Positions 49,213 to 55,889 of a stretch of 64,000 nucleotides of DNA are shown piece after piece. The DNA is from Conexibacter sp. SYSU D00693 (GTDB lineage Bacteria > Actinomycetota > Thermoleophilia > Solirubrobacterales > Solirubrobacteraceae), in assembly GCF_017084525.1 (NCBI RefSeq), contig NZ_CP070950.1, positions 1,426,001-1,490,000 of the forward strand, in the 5' to 3' direction. The notes under the pieces are model-generated. The model was not told the origin of the DNA and did no database searches. It saw only the letters and a program-made list of their open reading frames with translations. The translations under genes and the position numbers were made by a program. Numbering within the stretch: the first letter of the stretch is position 1; each line of letters starts with the position of its first letter.

Positions 49213-50226
49213 GTGGAGCCCTCGTCCGCCCGCCCTGATGACGTCGAGCGGCGACTTGAGGTCGCCAGGCGATCTCAAGTCGCCGGTCGACCTGACGACC
49301 ACGCCGTGGCGGCGCTTGCGGCCAGGCAGCAGGGGCGCGTCACCTGGCCACAGCTGCTCACTCGTGGCTTCACCCCGGCCATGGTCCAGCGTCGCGTGCG
49401 CGCCGGGCTCCTCCATCCGCGCGGCCGCGGGGTCTACGCGGTGGGTCACCCGGCGACGTGGCGGGAGGCCCTGTTCATGGAGGCCGTCCTCGGAGCGGGG
49501 GCGGCCACGCGCCTGAGCCACAACTTCGCGTGCGAGCACCTGGGGCTGCTGCCGTTCCAGGCCGGCCCACCGCATGTGCTCAGCGAGGTCGATGGCCCGT
49601 CGGTCCGCCGCGAGTTCATCCGTCACCGCTCAGCGACCTTGCGACCTCAGGACACGATCGTCGTGCGAGGCGTGCCCTGCACCAGCGTGGCGCGGTCGCT
49701 GGTCGATCTCGCGTCGTTCGGCGACGTCGCGATGCTGGAGAAGGCCTTCGACCGCGCGCAGCTGCGTCGCGTCCTTCGCATCGAGGAGGTCGAGTCGGTG
49801 CTCGCCGCCACCACGCGACCGCGCGGCGCGGTCGCCCTGCGCAGGCTGCTGGCGCTCCATGGTGCGTGCCCCCTGACGCGCTCGGAGCTCGAGCGGCGGT
49901 TCCTGCAGGTCATCCGAAGAGCGCGACTGCCCGAGCCGCTCGTGAACCTCGCTGTCCGTCTCGAGGGGCGCAAGGTCGTCCCCGACTTCCGCTGGCCGCG
50001 CCACAGCCTGGTGGTGGAGGTGGACGGCGCGAAGTGGCACGAGGGACCGGTGCGGTCGCGTGCCGATCGCCGGCGCGACCGGCGCCTCTACCTCCTGCAG
50101 GGCTGGACCGTCCTCCGCTACGGCTGGGAGGAGGTCGTCGGTGAGGGCGCGTTGGTGGCAAGCGAAGTCGAGCGGGGACTTGAGGTCGCCGGGCGACCTC
50201 AAGTCGCCGCTCGACGCGCGATGTAG
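49213..50226 (+). CDS. DUF559-type nuclease-like protein with AbiEi-like N-terminus, bracketed by palindromes
   Basis: The core (about residues 33-330) starts with an AbiEi/winged-helix region ([34 protein letters not shown]). It ends with a DUF559 endonuclease-like domain ([11 protein letters not shown] with the catalytic-type Asp, then [17 protein letters not shown], a Vsr-related fold). Its N- and C-terminal ends are encoded by two copies of a 49-bp palindrome read in the same frame ([17 protein letters not shown] and [17 protein letters not shown]). The start is uncertain: GTG at 49186, 49213 or 49306. The last avoids the repeat. Family members are often mobile and linked to defence, but no partner is nearby. 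Confidence 0.8.
   Translation: MEPSSARPDDVERRLEVARRSQVAGRPDDHAVAALAARQQGRVTWPQLLTRGFTPAMVQRRVRAGLLHPRGRGVYAVGHPATWREALFMEAVLGAGAATRLSHNFACEHLGLLPFQAGPPHVLSEVDGPSVRREFIRHRSATLRPQDTIVVRGVPCTSVARSLVDLASFGDVAMLEKAFDRAQLRRVLRIEEVESVLAATTRPRGAVALRRLLALHGACPLTRSELERRFLQVIRRARLPEPLVNLAVRLEGRKVVPDFRWPRHSLVVEVDGAKWHEGPVRSRADRRRDRRLYLLQGWTVLRYGWEEVVGEGALVASEVERGLEVAGRPQVAARRAM
49243..49291. repeat. 49-bp palindromic repeat, copy A
   Basis: Arms GCGACTTGAGGTCGCC (49251-49266) and GGCGATCTCAAGTCGC (49268-49283) around a central A, extended outward by GTCGAGCG and CGGTCGAC. Copy B at 50167 matches at 45 of 49 positions in the same orientation. It overlaps the 5' end of the DUF559 gene. Confidence 0.85.
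50167..50215. repeat. 49-bp palindromic repeat, copy B
   Basis: GTCGAGCG, GGGACTTGAGGTCGCC, G, GGCGACCTCAAGTCGC, CGCTCGAC. It covers the 3' end of the DUF559 gene and stops just before its TAG. It is 924 bp from copy A, a multiple of three, which keeps both copies in one frame. Confidence 0.85.
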
Positions 50227-50229
50227 GTT
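50224..50229 (+). promoter_or_regulatory. -10 element TAGGTT for the DUF1707 gene
   Basis: TAGGTT ends 7 nt before the GTG at 50237. Its TAG is also the stop codon of the DUF559 gene. Confidence 0.45.
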
Positions 50230-50236
50230 CCCGCCC

Positions 50237-50842
50237 GTGGAGCACGCCGCCGACCTCCGCGCCACCGACGCCGACCGCGCGGCCGTGGTCGAGGCGCTGC
50301 GGGACGCCGGCGCGGACGGGCGGCTGGACGTCGACGAGCTCGAGGAGCGCGTCGGGCAGGCGCACGGCGCGAAGACGCACGGGGAGCTCGCGGCGCTGAC
50401 CGCCGACCTCGGCGGCCACGCGCTGCCCGCGGCCGTCGGGGCCGCCTCGGGCCCACTCCCGGCGACGACCGGGCCGCGCCGCGAGCTCGCGGTCCTCGGC
50501 GACGTCGTGGTCGACCTGCGCGCGTCGCGCGAGCCGGTGCTGGAGCTCAAGGCCACGGCGATCCTCGGCGACGTCACCGTGCTGGTGCCGCCGGGGTCGC
50601 AGGTCGAGCTCGTCGGCGGCGCGGCGGTCCTGGGAGACCGCAAGGTCGACGTGGAGCCCGCGGCGCAGCCCGGCCCGAGGGTCCGCGTGCACGCGCTGGC
50701 GATCCTCGGCGACGTCCGGATCCGCACGACCACCCGCGGCAAGGCCGGGTGGTGGCGCCGGCATCTGGGCGGCCACGGGGCCCGGCATCTGCCGGAGCCG
50801 CCGGCGCCACCGCCCCCTCCCCCGCCCTCCCCGCACCGCTAG
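50237..50842 (+). CDS. DUF1707 (SHOCT-like) protein
   Basis: This 201 aa protein has the N-terminal DUF1707 helix pair (LRATDADRAAVVEALRDA then GRLDVDELEERVGQA) and a C-terminal part with repeats of ILGDV (VVLGDVVVDLRA, AILGDVTVLVPP, AILGDVRIRT), the parallel-beta pattern of the cell-wall-active-antibiotics-response domain (LiaF-like). A Pro/His-rich tail ends the protein. Family members are proposed membrane-stress or regulatory proteins. There is no membrane helix here, so it likely acts at the membrane through partners. Confidence 0.82.
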   Translation: MEHAADLRATDADRAAVVEALRDAGADGRLDVDELEERVGQAHGAKTHGELAALTADLGGHALPAAVGAASGPLPATTGPRRELAVLGDVVVDLRASREPVLELKATAILGDVTVLVPPGSQVELVGGAAVLGDRKVDVEPAAQPGPRVRVHALAILGDVRIRTTTRGKAGWWRRHLGGHGARHLPEPPAPPPPPPPSPHR

Positions 50843-50886
50843 GCGGGCCGGCGGCAGCCACGCGGCCGACCACCACGTCCGACCGC

Positions 50887-50892
50887 TAGCGT
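50887..50892 (+). promoter_or_regulatory. -10 element TAGCGT for the malyl-CoA lyase gene
   Basis: TAGCGT ends 9 nt before the ATG at 50902 and fits the leaderless pattern. Confidence 0.4.
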
Positions 50893-50901
50893 CCTGCCCC
50901 T

Positions 50902-51981
50902 ATGCGCAGCCCTCGGGACTTCTTCAAGCCGCTGTGCGTCGGCGCCCCGGATCCGGTCACCGAGATCCCGTTCCCGCCGTCGCGGATGATCCACTTCTTC
51001 GACGCCTCGAACGAGAAGATGGTGGCCAAGCTGCCCGACACGATCGCCAAGGCGGACATCGTGCTGGGCAACCTCGAGGACGCGGTGCCGGTCGACCGCA
51101 AGGAGGCCGCGCGCGAGGGCCTGGTGAAGGTCGGCAAGACCGTCGACCTCGGCGAGACGCAGCTGTGGACGCGCGTCAACGCGCTCGACAGCCCGTGGGT
51201 CCTGGACGACCTCACGACGCTCGTCTCCGAGATCGGCGACAAGCTCAGCGTGATCATGGTCCCGAAGGTCGAGGGCCCGTGGGACATCCACTACGTCGAC
51301 CGCCTCCTGGCGCAGCTCGAGTCGCGCGCCGGCCTCAAGAAGCCGCTCCTGGTCCACGCGATCCTCGAGACGGCGCAGGGCGTCGCCCACGTCGAGGAGA
51401 TCGCCGCCGCCTCCCCGCGCATGCAGGGCATGAGCTTCGGCCCGGCGGACCTCGCCGCCTCCCGGCGCATGAAGACCACCCGCGTCGGCGGCGGCCACCC
51501 CGGCTACGTCTCGATCTCCGACCCGGAGCTCGACGCCGAGGGCAAGATCGTCGAGGGCCAGACCCGCGCGACCGCCCAGCAGGACCCGTGGCACTACTCC
51601 ATCGCGCGCATGGTCGACGCCTGCACGATGAACGGGATCCTCCCCTTCTACGGCCCGTTCGGCGACATCAAGGACGTCGCCGCGTGCGAGGCGCAGTTCC
51701 GCGCCGCCTTCCTGCTGGGCTGCGTCGGCGCCTGGTCGCTGCACCCGGTGCAGATCGACATCGCCAAGAAGGTCTTCTCGCCCGACCCCGACGAGGTGAA
51801 GTTCGCCAAGAAGGTCATCGAGGCGATCCCGGACGGCCGGGGCGTCCACATGATCGACGGCAAGATGCAGGACGACGCGACCTGGAAGCAGTGCAAGGTC
51901 ATGGTCGACCTCGCCGAGCAGCTCGCCCAGAAGGACCCGGAGCTGGCCGAGGCCTACGGCTTCGAGCCCGCCGCCGCCTAG
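50902..51981 (+). CDS. mcl: L-malyl-CoA/beta-methylmalyl-CoA lyase
   Basis: This 359 aa CitE/HpcH-type TIM-barrel lyase cleaves beta-methylmalyl-CoA to propionyl-CoA and glyoxylate, and L-malyl-CoA to acetyl-CoA and glyoxylate, in the ethylmalonyl-CoA pathway. Signatures are the metal-binding pair in NLEDAVP near residue 55, [26 protein letters not shown] with a conserved Glu, and [20 protein letters not shown]. Length exceeds that of plain CitE (about 290), as for malyl-CoA lyases. It stands 6 bp from the M14 gene and within 2 kb of sucC and the MaoC candidate. A citramalyl-CoA lyase is the main alternative. Confidence 0.85.
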   Translation: MRSPRDFFKPLCVGAPDPVTEIPFPPSRMIHFFDASNEKMVAKLPDTIAKADIVLGNLEDAVPVDRKEAAREGLVKVGKTVDLGETQLWTRVNALDSPWVLDDLTTLVSEIGDKLSVIMVPKVEGPWDIHYVDRLLAQLESRAGLKKPLLVHAILETAQGVAHVEEIAAASPRMQGMSFGPADLAASRRMKTTRVGGGHPGYVSISDPELDAEGKIVEGQTRATAQQDPWHYSIARMVDACTMNGILPFYGPFGDIKDVAACEAQFRAAFLLGCVGAWSLHPVQIDIAKKVFSPDPDEVKFAKKVIEAIPDGRGVHMIDGKMQDDATWKQCKVMVDLAEQLAQKDPELAEAYGFEPAAA

Positions 51982-51986
51982 ACGCC

Positions 51987-52619
51987 ATGCTCGCGGCCGA
52001 CCTCCCGCCGGCGCTCCCCCAGGGGCGCTCGGTGGAGGGCCGGCCGCTGCGCGCCCACTGCCGCGGAGCGACCACCGCGCCCCGGCGCCTGCTCGTCGTC
52101 GCCGCCGTCCACGGCGACGAGCCGGGCACCCAGGCCGTGACCCGCGCCCTCCGGCGCCGCACCCCGCCCGCCGGCCTGCGCGTGTGCGTCGTCCCCGCGC
52201 TCAACCCGGACGGCCTCCGGGACCGCCGCCGCACGAACGCCCGCGGGGTCGACCTCAACCGCAACTTCCCCTCCGCGGACTGGCGGACCGGCCCGCGAGG
52301 CCGCTACTTCCCGGGGCGCGGCGCCGCCAGCGAGCCCGAGACCCGCTGGGCCATGCGGCTGGTCGACGCCTACCGGCCCACCCTCACCGCCTACGTCCAC
52401 CAGCCCTACGGCATCGTCGTCGACACGCCCACCGCGCCCCGTCGCCTGCTCCGGACCTACACCGCCCGCGTCGGCCTCCCGCTGCGTCGCCTCGGCCGCC
52501 TGCGCGGCACCGCCGTCGCCTGGCAGCGCCGCAACGCCTTCGTCGTCGAGCTGCCGGCCACCGCTCCCCTGCGCGCCGCCCGTCACGCCGCGGCGCTGCT
52601 CGACGCCGCCCGCGGGTAG
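51987..52619 (+). CDS. M14-family zinc carboxypeptidase-like protein
   Basis: This 210 aa protein has the M14 zinc motif HGDEPG (HxxE, near residue 43), the substrate motif GVDLNRNFP near residue 90, a second His in YVHQPYG near residue 137 and the terminal FVVELPA that places the catalytic Glu. Length and the lack of a signal peptide point to the MpaA type, which trims murein tripeptide during peptidoglycan recycling. It lies 6 bp after the lyase gene and may be cotranscribed with it, with no obvious functional link. Confidence 0.85.
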   Translation: MLAADLPPALPQGRSVEGRPLRAHCRGATTAPRRLLVVAAVHGDEPGTQAVTRALRRRTPPAGLRVCVVPALNPDGLRDRRRTNARGVDLNRNFPSADWRTGPRGRYFPGRGAASEPETRWAMRLVDAYRPTLTAYVHQPYGIVVDTPTAPRRLLRTYTARVGLPLRRLGRLRGTAVAWQRRNAFVVELPATAPLRAARHAAALLDAARG

Positions 52620-52622
52620 GGT
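52617..52622 (+). promoter_or_regulatory. -10 element TAGGGT for the sucC leader
   Basis: TAGGGT, which includes the stop codon of the M14 gene, ends 11 nt before an ATG at 52634 that opens a 12-codon ORF. Confidence 0.35.
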
Positions 52623-52633
52623 TCCGCGCCGCC

Positions 52634-52672
52634 ATGAGCTTCACCACGCCGCCGAAGGACAGGGTCGCCTAG
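52634..52672 (+). CDS. Possible 12-codon leader peptide before sucC
   Basis: MSFTTPPKDRVA ends in TAG that directly abuts the sucC ATG (TAGATG). The start lies 11 nt after TAGGGT. It may couple translation of sucC by reinitiation. Alternatively it is a chance ORF. Confidence 0.35.
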   Translation: MSFTTPPKDRVA

Positions 52673-53866
52673 ATGCGCTTCTTCGAGTACGAGGCACGCG
52701 AGATCGTCAAGCGCGCCGGCATCCCCGTCACCGACTACGGGTTCACCACGGACGCCGACGAGGCCGCCCAGATCGCCGAGCGCATCGGCGGTCCCACGGT
52801 CATCAAGTCGCAGGTCCTGACGGGCGGCCGCATGAAGGCCGGGGGCGTGAAGTTCGCCGACACGCCCGGCGAGGCCAAGCAGCACGCGGCCGACATCCTC
52901 CAGCTCGAGATCAACGGGCACATGCCGCGCGGCGTGCTCGTCGACCCGAAGGCCGAGGTCGACCAGGAGTTCTACGCCGGCGTCGTCTGGGACGGCATCC
53001 GCAAGAAGCCGGTGATCATCTTCTCGCCGGTCGGCGGCATCGACATCGAGCAGGTCGCCGAGGAGCAGCCCGACAAGGTCGGCCGCCGGCACTTCTCGAA
53101 CATCCTGCCCTTCGGCGACTTCGAGGCCAAGGAGGTCATCGCCTCCACCGGCGTGACCGGCAAGGACCTCCAGCGACTGGTCCCCATCGTCACGAAGCTC
53201 GCGAAGCTCTTCGTCGAGAACGACATGACGCTGGCCGAGATCAACCCGCTCGGCAAGCTCAAGGACGGGTCGTTCGTGGCGCTCGACGCGCACATGGACA
53301 TGGAGAACGAGGCCCGCGGCCGCCACAAGCAGCTGCTCAAGGACCTCGGCGTCGGCGACGAGGAGACGCGCGAGGCCCGCGAGGCCACGCCGTTCGAGCT
53401 CGCCGGCGAGGAGGTCGATGCCATGGACCACCGCGGCGTGGCCGGCAACGTCACCGAGTTCGACGGCGACCTCGGCCTGGTCATCGGCGCCGGCGGCGGC
53501 TCGCTCACCCTCTTCGACGCGGTCCGCAAGTACGGCGGCAAGCCCGCCAACTACTGCGAGATCGGCGGCAACCCGTCGGTCAAGAAGGCCAAGGGCCTGG
53601 CCAAGCTCGTGCTCCAGAAGCCGGGCGTGGACAAGATCGCCGTGATGATGTCCATCGTCTCCAACACCCGGGTGGACATCGTGGCCCGCGGCGTCATCGC
53701 CGCCTGCCTCGAGCTCGGGATGGACCCGGCGGAGAAGATCTCGATCTTCCGCATCCCGGGCGCCTGGGAGGAGGAGGGCTTCAAGATCCTCGACCACTAC
53801 GGCGTGCGCTACGCCGACCGGACCGTGTCCATGCACGAGGCGGCCAAGATGGCCGTGGAGGCGTAG
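52673..53866 (+). CDS. sucC: Succinate-CoA ligase (ADP-forming) beta subunit
   Basis: SucC binds nucleotide and succinate, and with SucD forms or uses succinyl-CoA in the TCA cycle. The 397 aa ATP-grasp protein has the N-terminal MRFFEYEAREIVKRAGIPV, IKSQVLTGGRMKAGG in the ATP-binding lid, NPLGKLKDGSFVALDAHMD and the C-terminal GGNPSVKKAKGLAK segment. Malate-CoA ligase (MtkA) is a close relative and, given the malyl-CoA lyase nearby, cannot be excluded. It is two bases from sucD, and the gene order sucC-sucD-ferredoxin-fpg follows with tight spacing. Confidence 0.92.
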   Translation: MRFFEYEAREIVKRAGIPVTDYGFTTDADEAAQIAERIGGPTVIKSQVLTGGRMKAGGVKFADTPGEAKQHAADILQLEINGHMPRGVLVDPKAEVDQEFYAGVVWDGIRKKPVIIFSPVGGIDIEQVAEEQPDKVGRRHFSNILPFGDFEAKEVIASTGVTGKDLQRLVPIVTKLAKLFVENDMTLAEINPLGKLKDGSFVALDAHMDMENEARGRHKQLLKDLGVGDEETREAREATPFELAGEEVDAMDHRGVAGNVTEFDGDLGLVIGAGGGSLTLFDAVRKYGGKPANYCEIGGNPSVKKAKGLAKLVLQKPGVDKIAVMMSIVSNTRVDIVARGVIAACLELGMDPAEKISIFRIPGAWEEEGFKILDHYGVRYADRTVSMHEAAKMAVEA

Positions 53867-53868
53867 CC

Positions 53869-54795
53869 ATGTCGATCCTCGTCGACGAGACCACCACCTT
53901 CATCGTCCAGGGCATCACCGGGCGCGAGGCCGTCAACCTCACGCGCGAGTGCCTGGACTACGGCGCCGGCGCGAAGGTCGTCGGCGGCGTCACGCCGGGC
54001 CGCCTGGGCCGCGAGGTCCACGGCGTGCCGGTGTTCGACACGGTCCAGCAGGCCGTCCAGCACCACGGCGCGCCGATCGACGGCTCCGTCGTGACCGTGC
54101 CGCCGGCCTTCACCAAGGACGCCGTCTTCGAGGCCATCGAGAACGGCATCAAGACGATCGTCATCGTCACGGAGCGCATCCCGCGCCGCGACGTCGCCGA
54201 GATGGTCGAGCTCGCGCAGCTGCGCGGCGCGCGCATCATCGGCCCCAACTGCCTCGGGATCATCGTCCCGGACGTCATCAAGATGGGCGGCATCGGCGGC
54301 CCCGCCAAGGACGCCGCCAAGGCGTACACCCCGGGCCCCATCGGCGTCATCTCCCGCTCCGGCGGCATGACGACCGAGATGAGCTCCACGCTCACCGCCG
54401 CGGGCCTGGGCCAGTCGACCGCCGTCTCCATCGGCGGCGACGCGATCATCGGCTCGACCTACGCCGAGCTCATGCCGCTCTTCGAGGCCGACGAGCAGAC
54501 CAAGGGCATCGTCATCTACACCGAGCCGGGCGGCCGCATGGAGGCCGAGCTGGCCCGCTGGGTGACCGAGCACGACAGCCGCCTGCCGATCGTCGCCTTC
54601 ATGGCGGGCCGCTTCATGGACGAGATGCCGGGCATGTCCTTCGGGCACGCCGGCACGATCGTCGAGGGCAAGGAGGACACGGCCTCCGAGAAGATCGCCC
54701 GCCTCGCCGAGGCCGGCATCACCGTGGCGGAGGAGATCTCCGAGATCCCGAAGATCATGCAGTCGAAGCTCGCCGAGCGAGGGGTGACGGTCTAA
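53869..54795 (+). CDS. sucD: Succinate-CoA ligase alpha subunit
   Basis: SucD carries the phosphohistidine intermediate and binds CoA. The 308 aa protein has the N-terminal CoA loop QGITGREA, the GPNCLGIIVP stretch near residue 125, and FGHAGTIVEG near residue 258 with the active-site His. Length is normal. It starts 2 bp after sucC. It is followed with no gap by a small ferredoxin-like gene (TAA, then GTG), which is unusual and suggests coupling with an electron-transfer partner. The same MtkB caveat applies as for sucC. Confidence 0.93.
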   Translation: MSILVDETTTFIVQGITGREAVNLTRECLDYGAGAKVVGGVTPGRLGREVHGVPVFDTVQQAVQHHGAPIDGSVVTVPPAFTKDAVFEAIENGIKTIVIVTERIPRRDVAEMVELAQLRGARIIGPNCLGIIVPDVIKMGGIGGPAKDAAKAYTPGPIGVISRSGGMTTEMSSTLTAAGLGQSTAVSIGGDAIIGSTYAELMPLFEADEQTKGIVIYTEPGGRMEAELARWVTEHDSRLPIVAFMAGRFMDEMPGMSFGHAGTIVEGKEDTASEKIARLAEAGITVAEEISEIPKIMQSKLAERGVTV

Positions 54796-55035
54796 GTGCG
54801 CAAGGACGGGACGTTCATCGGCATCGAGGTCTCCGACGAGGTCGTCGGCGACACGGCGCTGGCCGCCAAGCTCGAGGAGGTCTGCCCGGTCGACATCTAC
54901 GCCGAGGCCGGCGGGAAGGTCGACGTCGTCGAGCAGAACATCGACGAGTGCGTGCTCTGCCGCCTGTGCCTGGACGCGTCGCCCGCGGGCACCGTGCGCG
55001 TCCTCAAGCTGTACGACGGCGGCGCGGAGCTCTAG
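54796..55035 (+). CDS. Ferredoxin-like small protein, one [4Fe-4S] site
   Basis: This 79 aa protein starts at the GTG immediately after the sucD stop. Four cysteines, Cys30 (in VCPVDIY) and Cys52, Cys55, Cys58 (CVLCRLC), match the ligands of one [4Fe-4S] cluster of a ferredoxin fold. The Cys-Pro of the first motif precedes the CxxCxxC of the second, as in cluster II of bacterial ferredoxins; the second Cys-Pro is replaced by Asp-Ala-Ser-Pro. The other cluster is lost. Position suggests a role with a 2-oxoacid:ferredoxin enzyme or with SucCD, but neither is shown. Confidence 0.75.
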   Translation: MRKDGTFIGIEVSDEVVGDTALAAKLEEVCPVDIYAEAGGKVDVVEQNIDECVLCRLCLDASPAGTVRVLKLYDGGAEL

Positions 55036-55044
55036 CCCGGCCTC

Positions 55045-55857
55045 GTGCCGGAGCTGCCTGAGGTCGAGGCGGCGCGCGCCCTCATCGACGCGCGCGCCCT
55101 CGGCCGGCAGATCACCGCGGTCGACGACGCCGACACGTACGTCTGCCGCCCCCACGCCCCCGGCGAGCTCGCCGCGGCGCTCACCGGCCGCACGCTCACC
55201 GCGGCCAAGCGCATCGGCAAGTCGATGTGGTGCGAGACCGACGGCGGCGTGCGCCTGGGCCTGCACCTCGGCATGGCCGGGCGGATCCTCGTCGACGGGT
55301 CCTCGGCGGGCGACCCGGTCGGCCCGGGGGAGGACGACCGCGCCCACGTCGACCCGCGCCTGACCGAGCACCCCGAGTGGGGGCGCTTCACGCTGGACTT
55401 CGCCGACGGCGGGCACCTCGTGCTCTTCGACAAGCGCCGCCTGGGCCGGGCGGTGCTCGACCCGGACCTGTCGCACCTCGGCCCCGACGCGGCGCTCGTC
55501 GGCAAGGACGAGTTCCGGGCGCGCGTCGGGCGCGGCGACGCGCCGCTGAAGGCGCGGATCATGGACCAGTCGGTCATCGCCGGCGTGGGCAACCTCCTCG
55601 CCGACGAGGCGCTGTGGCGGGCCAGGCTCTCGCCGAACGTCGCCGCGGGCAGCCTGAGCGAGGAGGAGCTCGACCTCCTGCGCCGCGAGATCCGCGCGAC
55701 GACCCGCTCGGCCCTGAAGAAGGGCGGCGTGCACACGGGGCGGCTCATCCCCCACCGCGAGCGCGGCGGCACGTGCCCGCGCTGTGGTGCGACCCTCGGT
55801 CGCGCTTCCGTCGGGGGACGAACCACCTACTGGTGCACTGCGGAGCAGCAGGACTGA
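55045..55857 (+). CDS. mutM: Fpg/Nei-family DNA glycosylase
   Basis: This 270 aa base-excision enzyme removes oxidised purines and nicks the AP site. It has the required N-terminus PELPEVE (Pro2 nucleophile, Glu3), a helix-two-turn-helix with MDQSVIAGVGNLLADEALW, and a C-terminal zinc finger (CPRC, then YWC near residue 265) in which a fourth Cys is expected at the CPRC pair. The GTG start is 9 bp after the ferredoxin-like stop, so it is likely in the same operon. Exact substrate (Fpg versus Nei) is not settled by sequence. Confidence 0.9.
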   Translation: MPELPEVEAARALIDARALGRQITAVDDADTYVCRPHAPGELAAALTGRTLTAAKRIGKSMWCETDGGVRLGLHLGMAGRILVDGSSAGDPVGPGEDDRAHVDPRLTEHPEWGRFTLDFADGGHLVLFDKRRLGRAVLDPDLSHLGPDAALVGKDEFRARVGRGDAPLKARIMDQSVIAGVGNLLADEALWRARLSPNVAAGSLSEEELDLLRREIRATTRSALKKGGVHTGRLIPHRERGGTCPRCGATLGRASVGGRTTYWCTAEQQD

Positions 55858-55889
55858 TCAGGGTTCACTGAGGGCACCAACCGGCGGGC

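Noticed and set aside
49243-50215. Transposon ends around the DUF559 gene
   Set aside because: The repeats are palindromes in direct orientation, with no target-site duplication seen and no transposase; reported as repeats instead.
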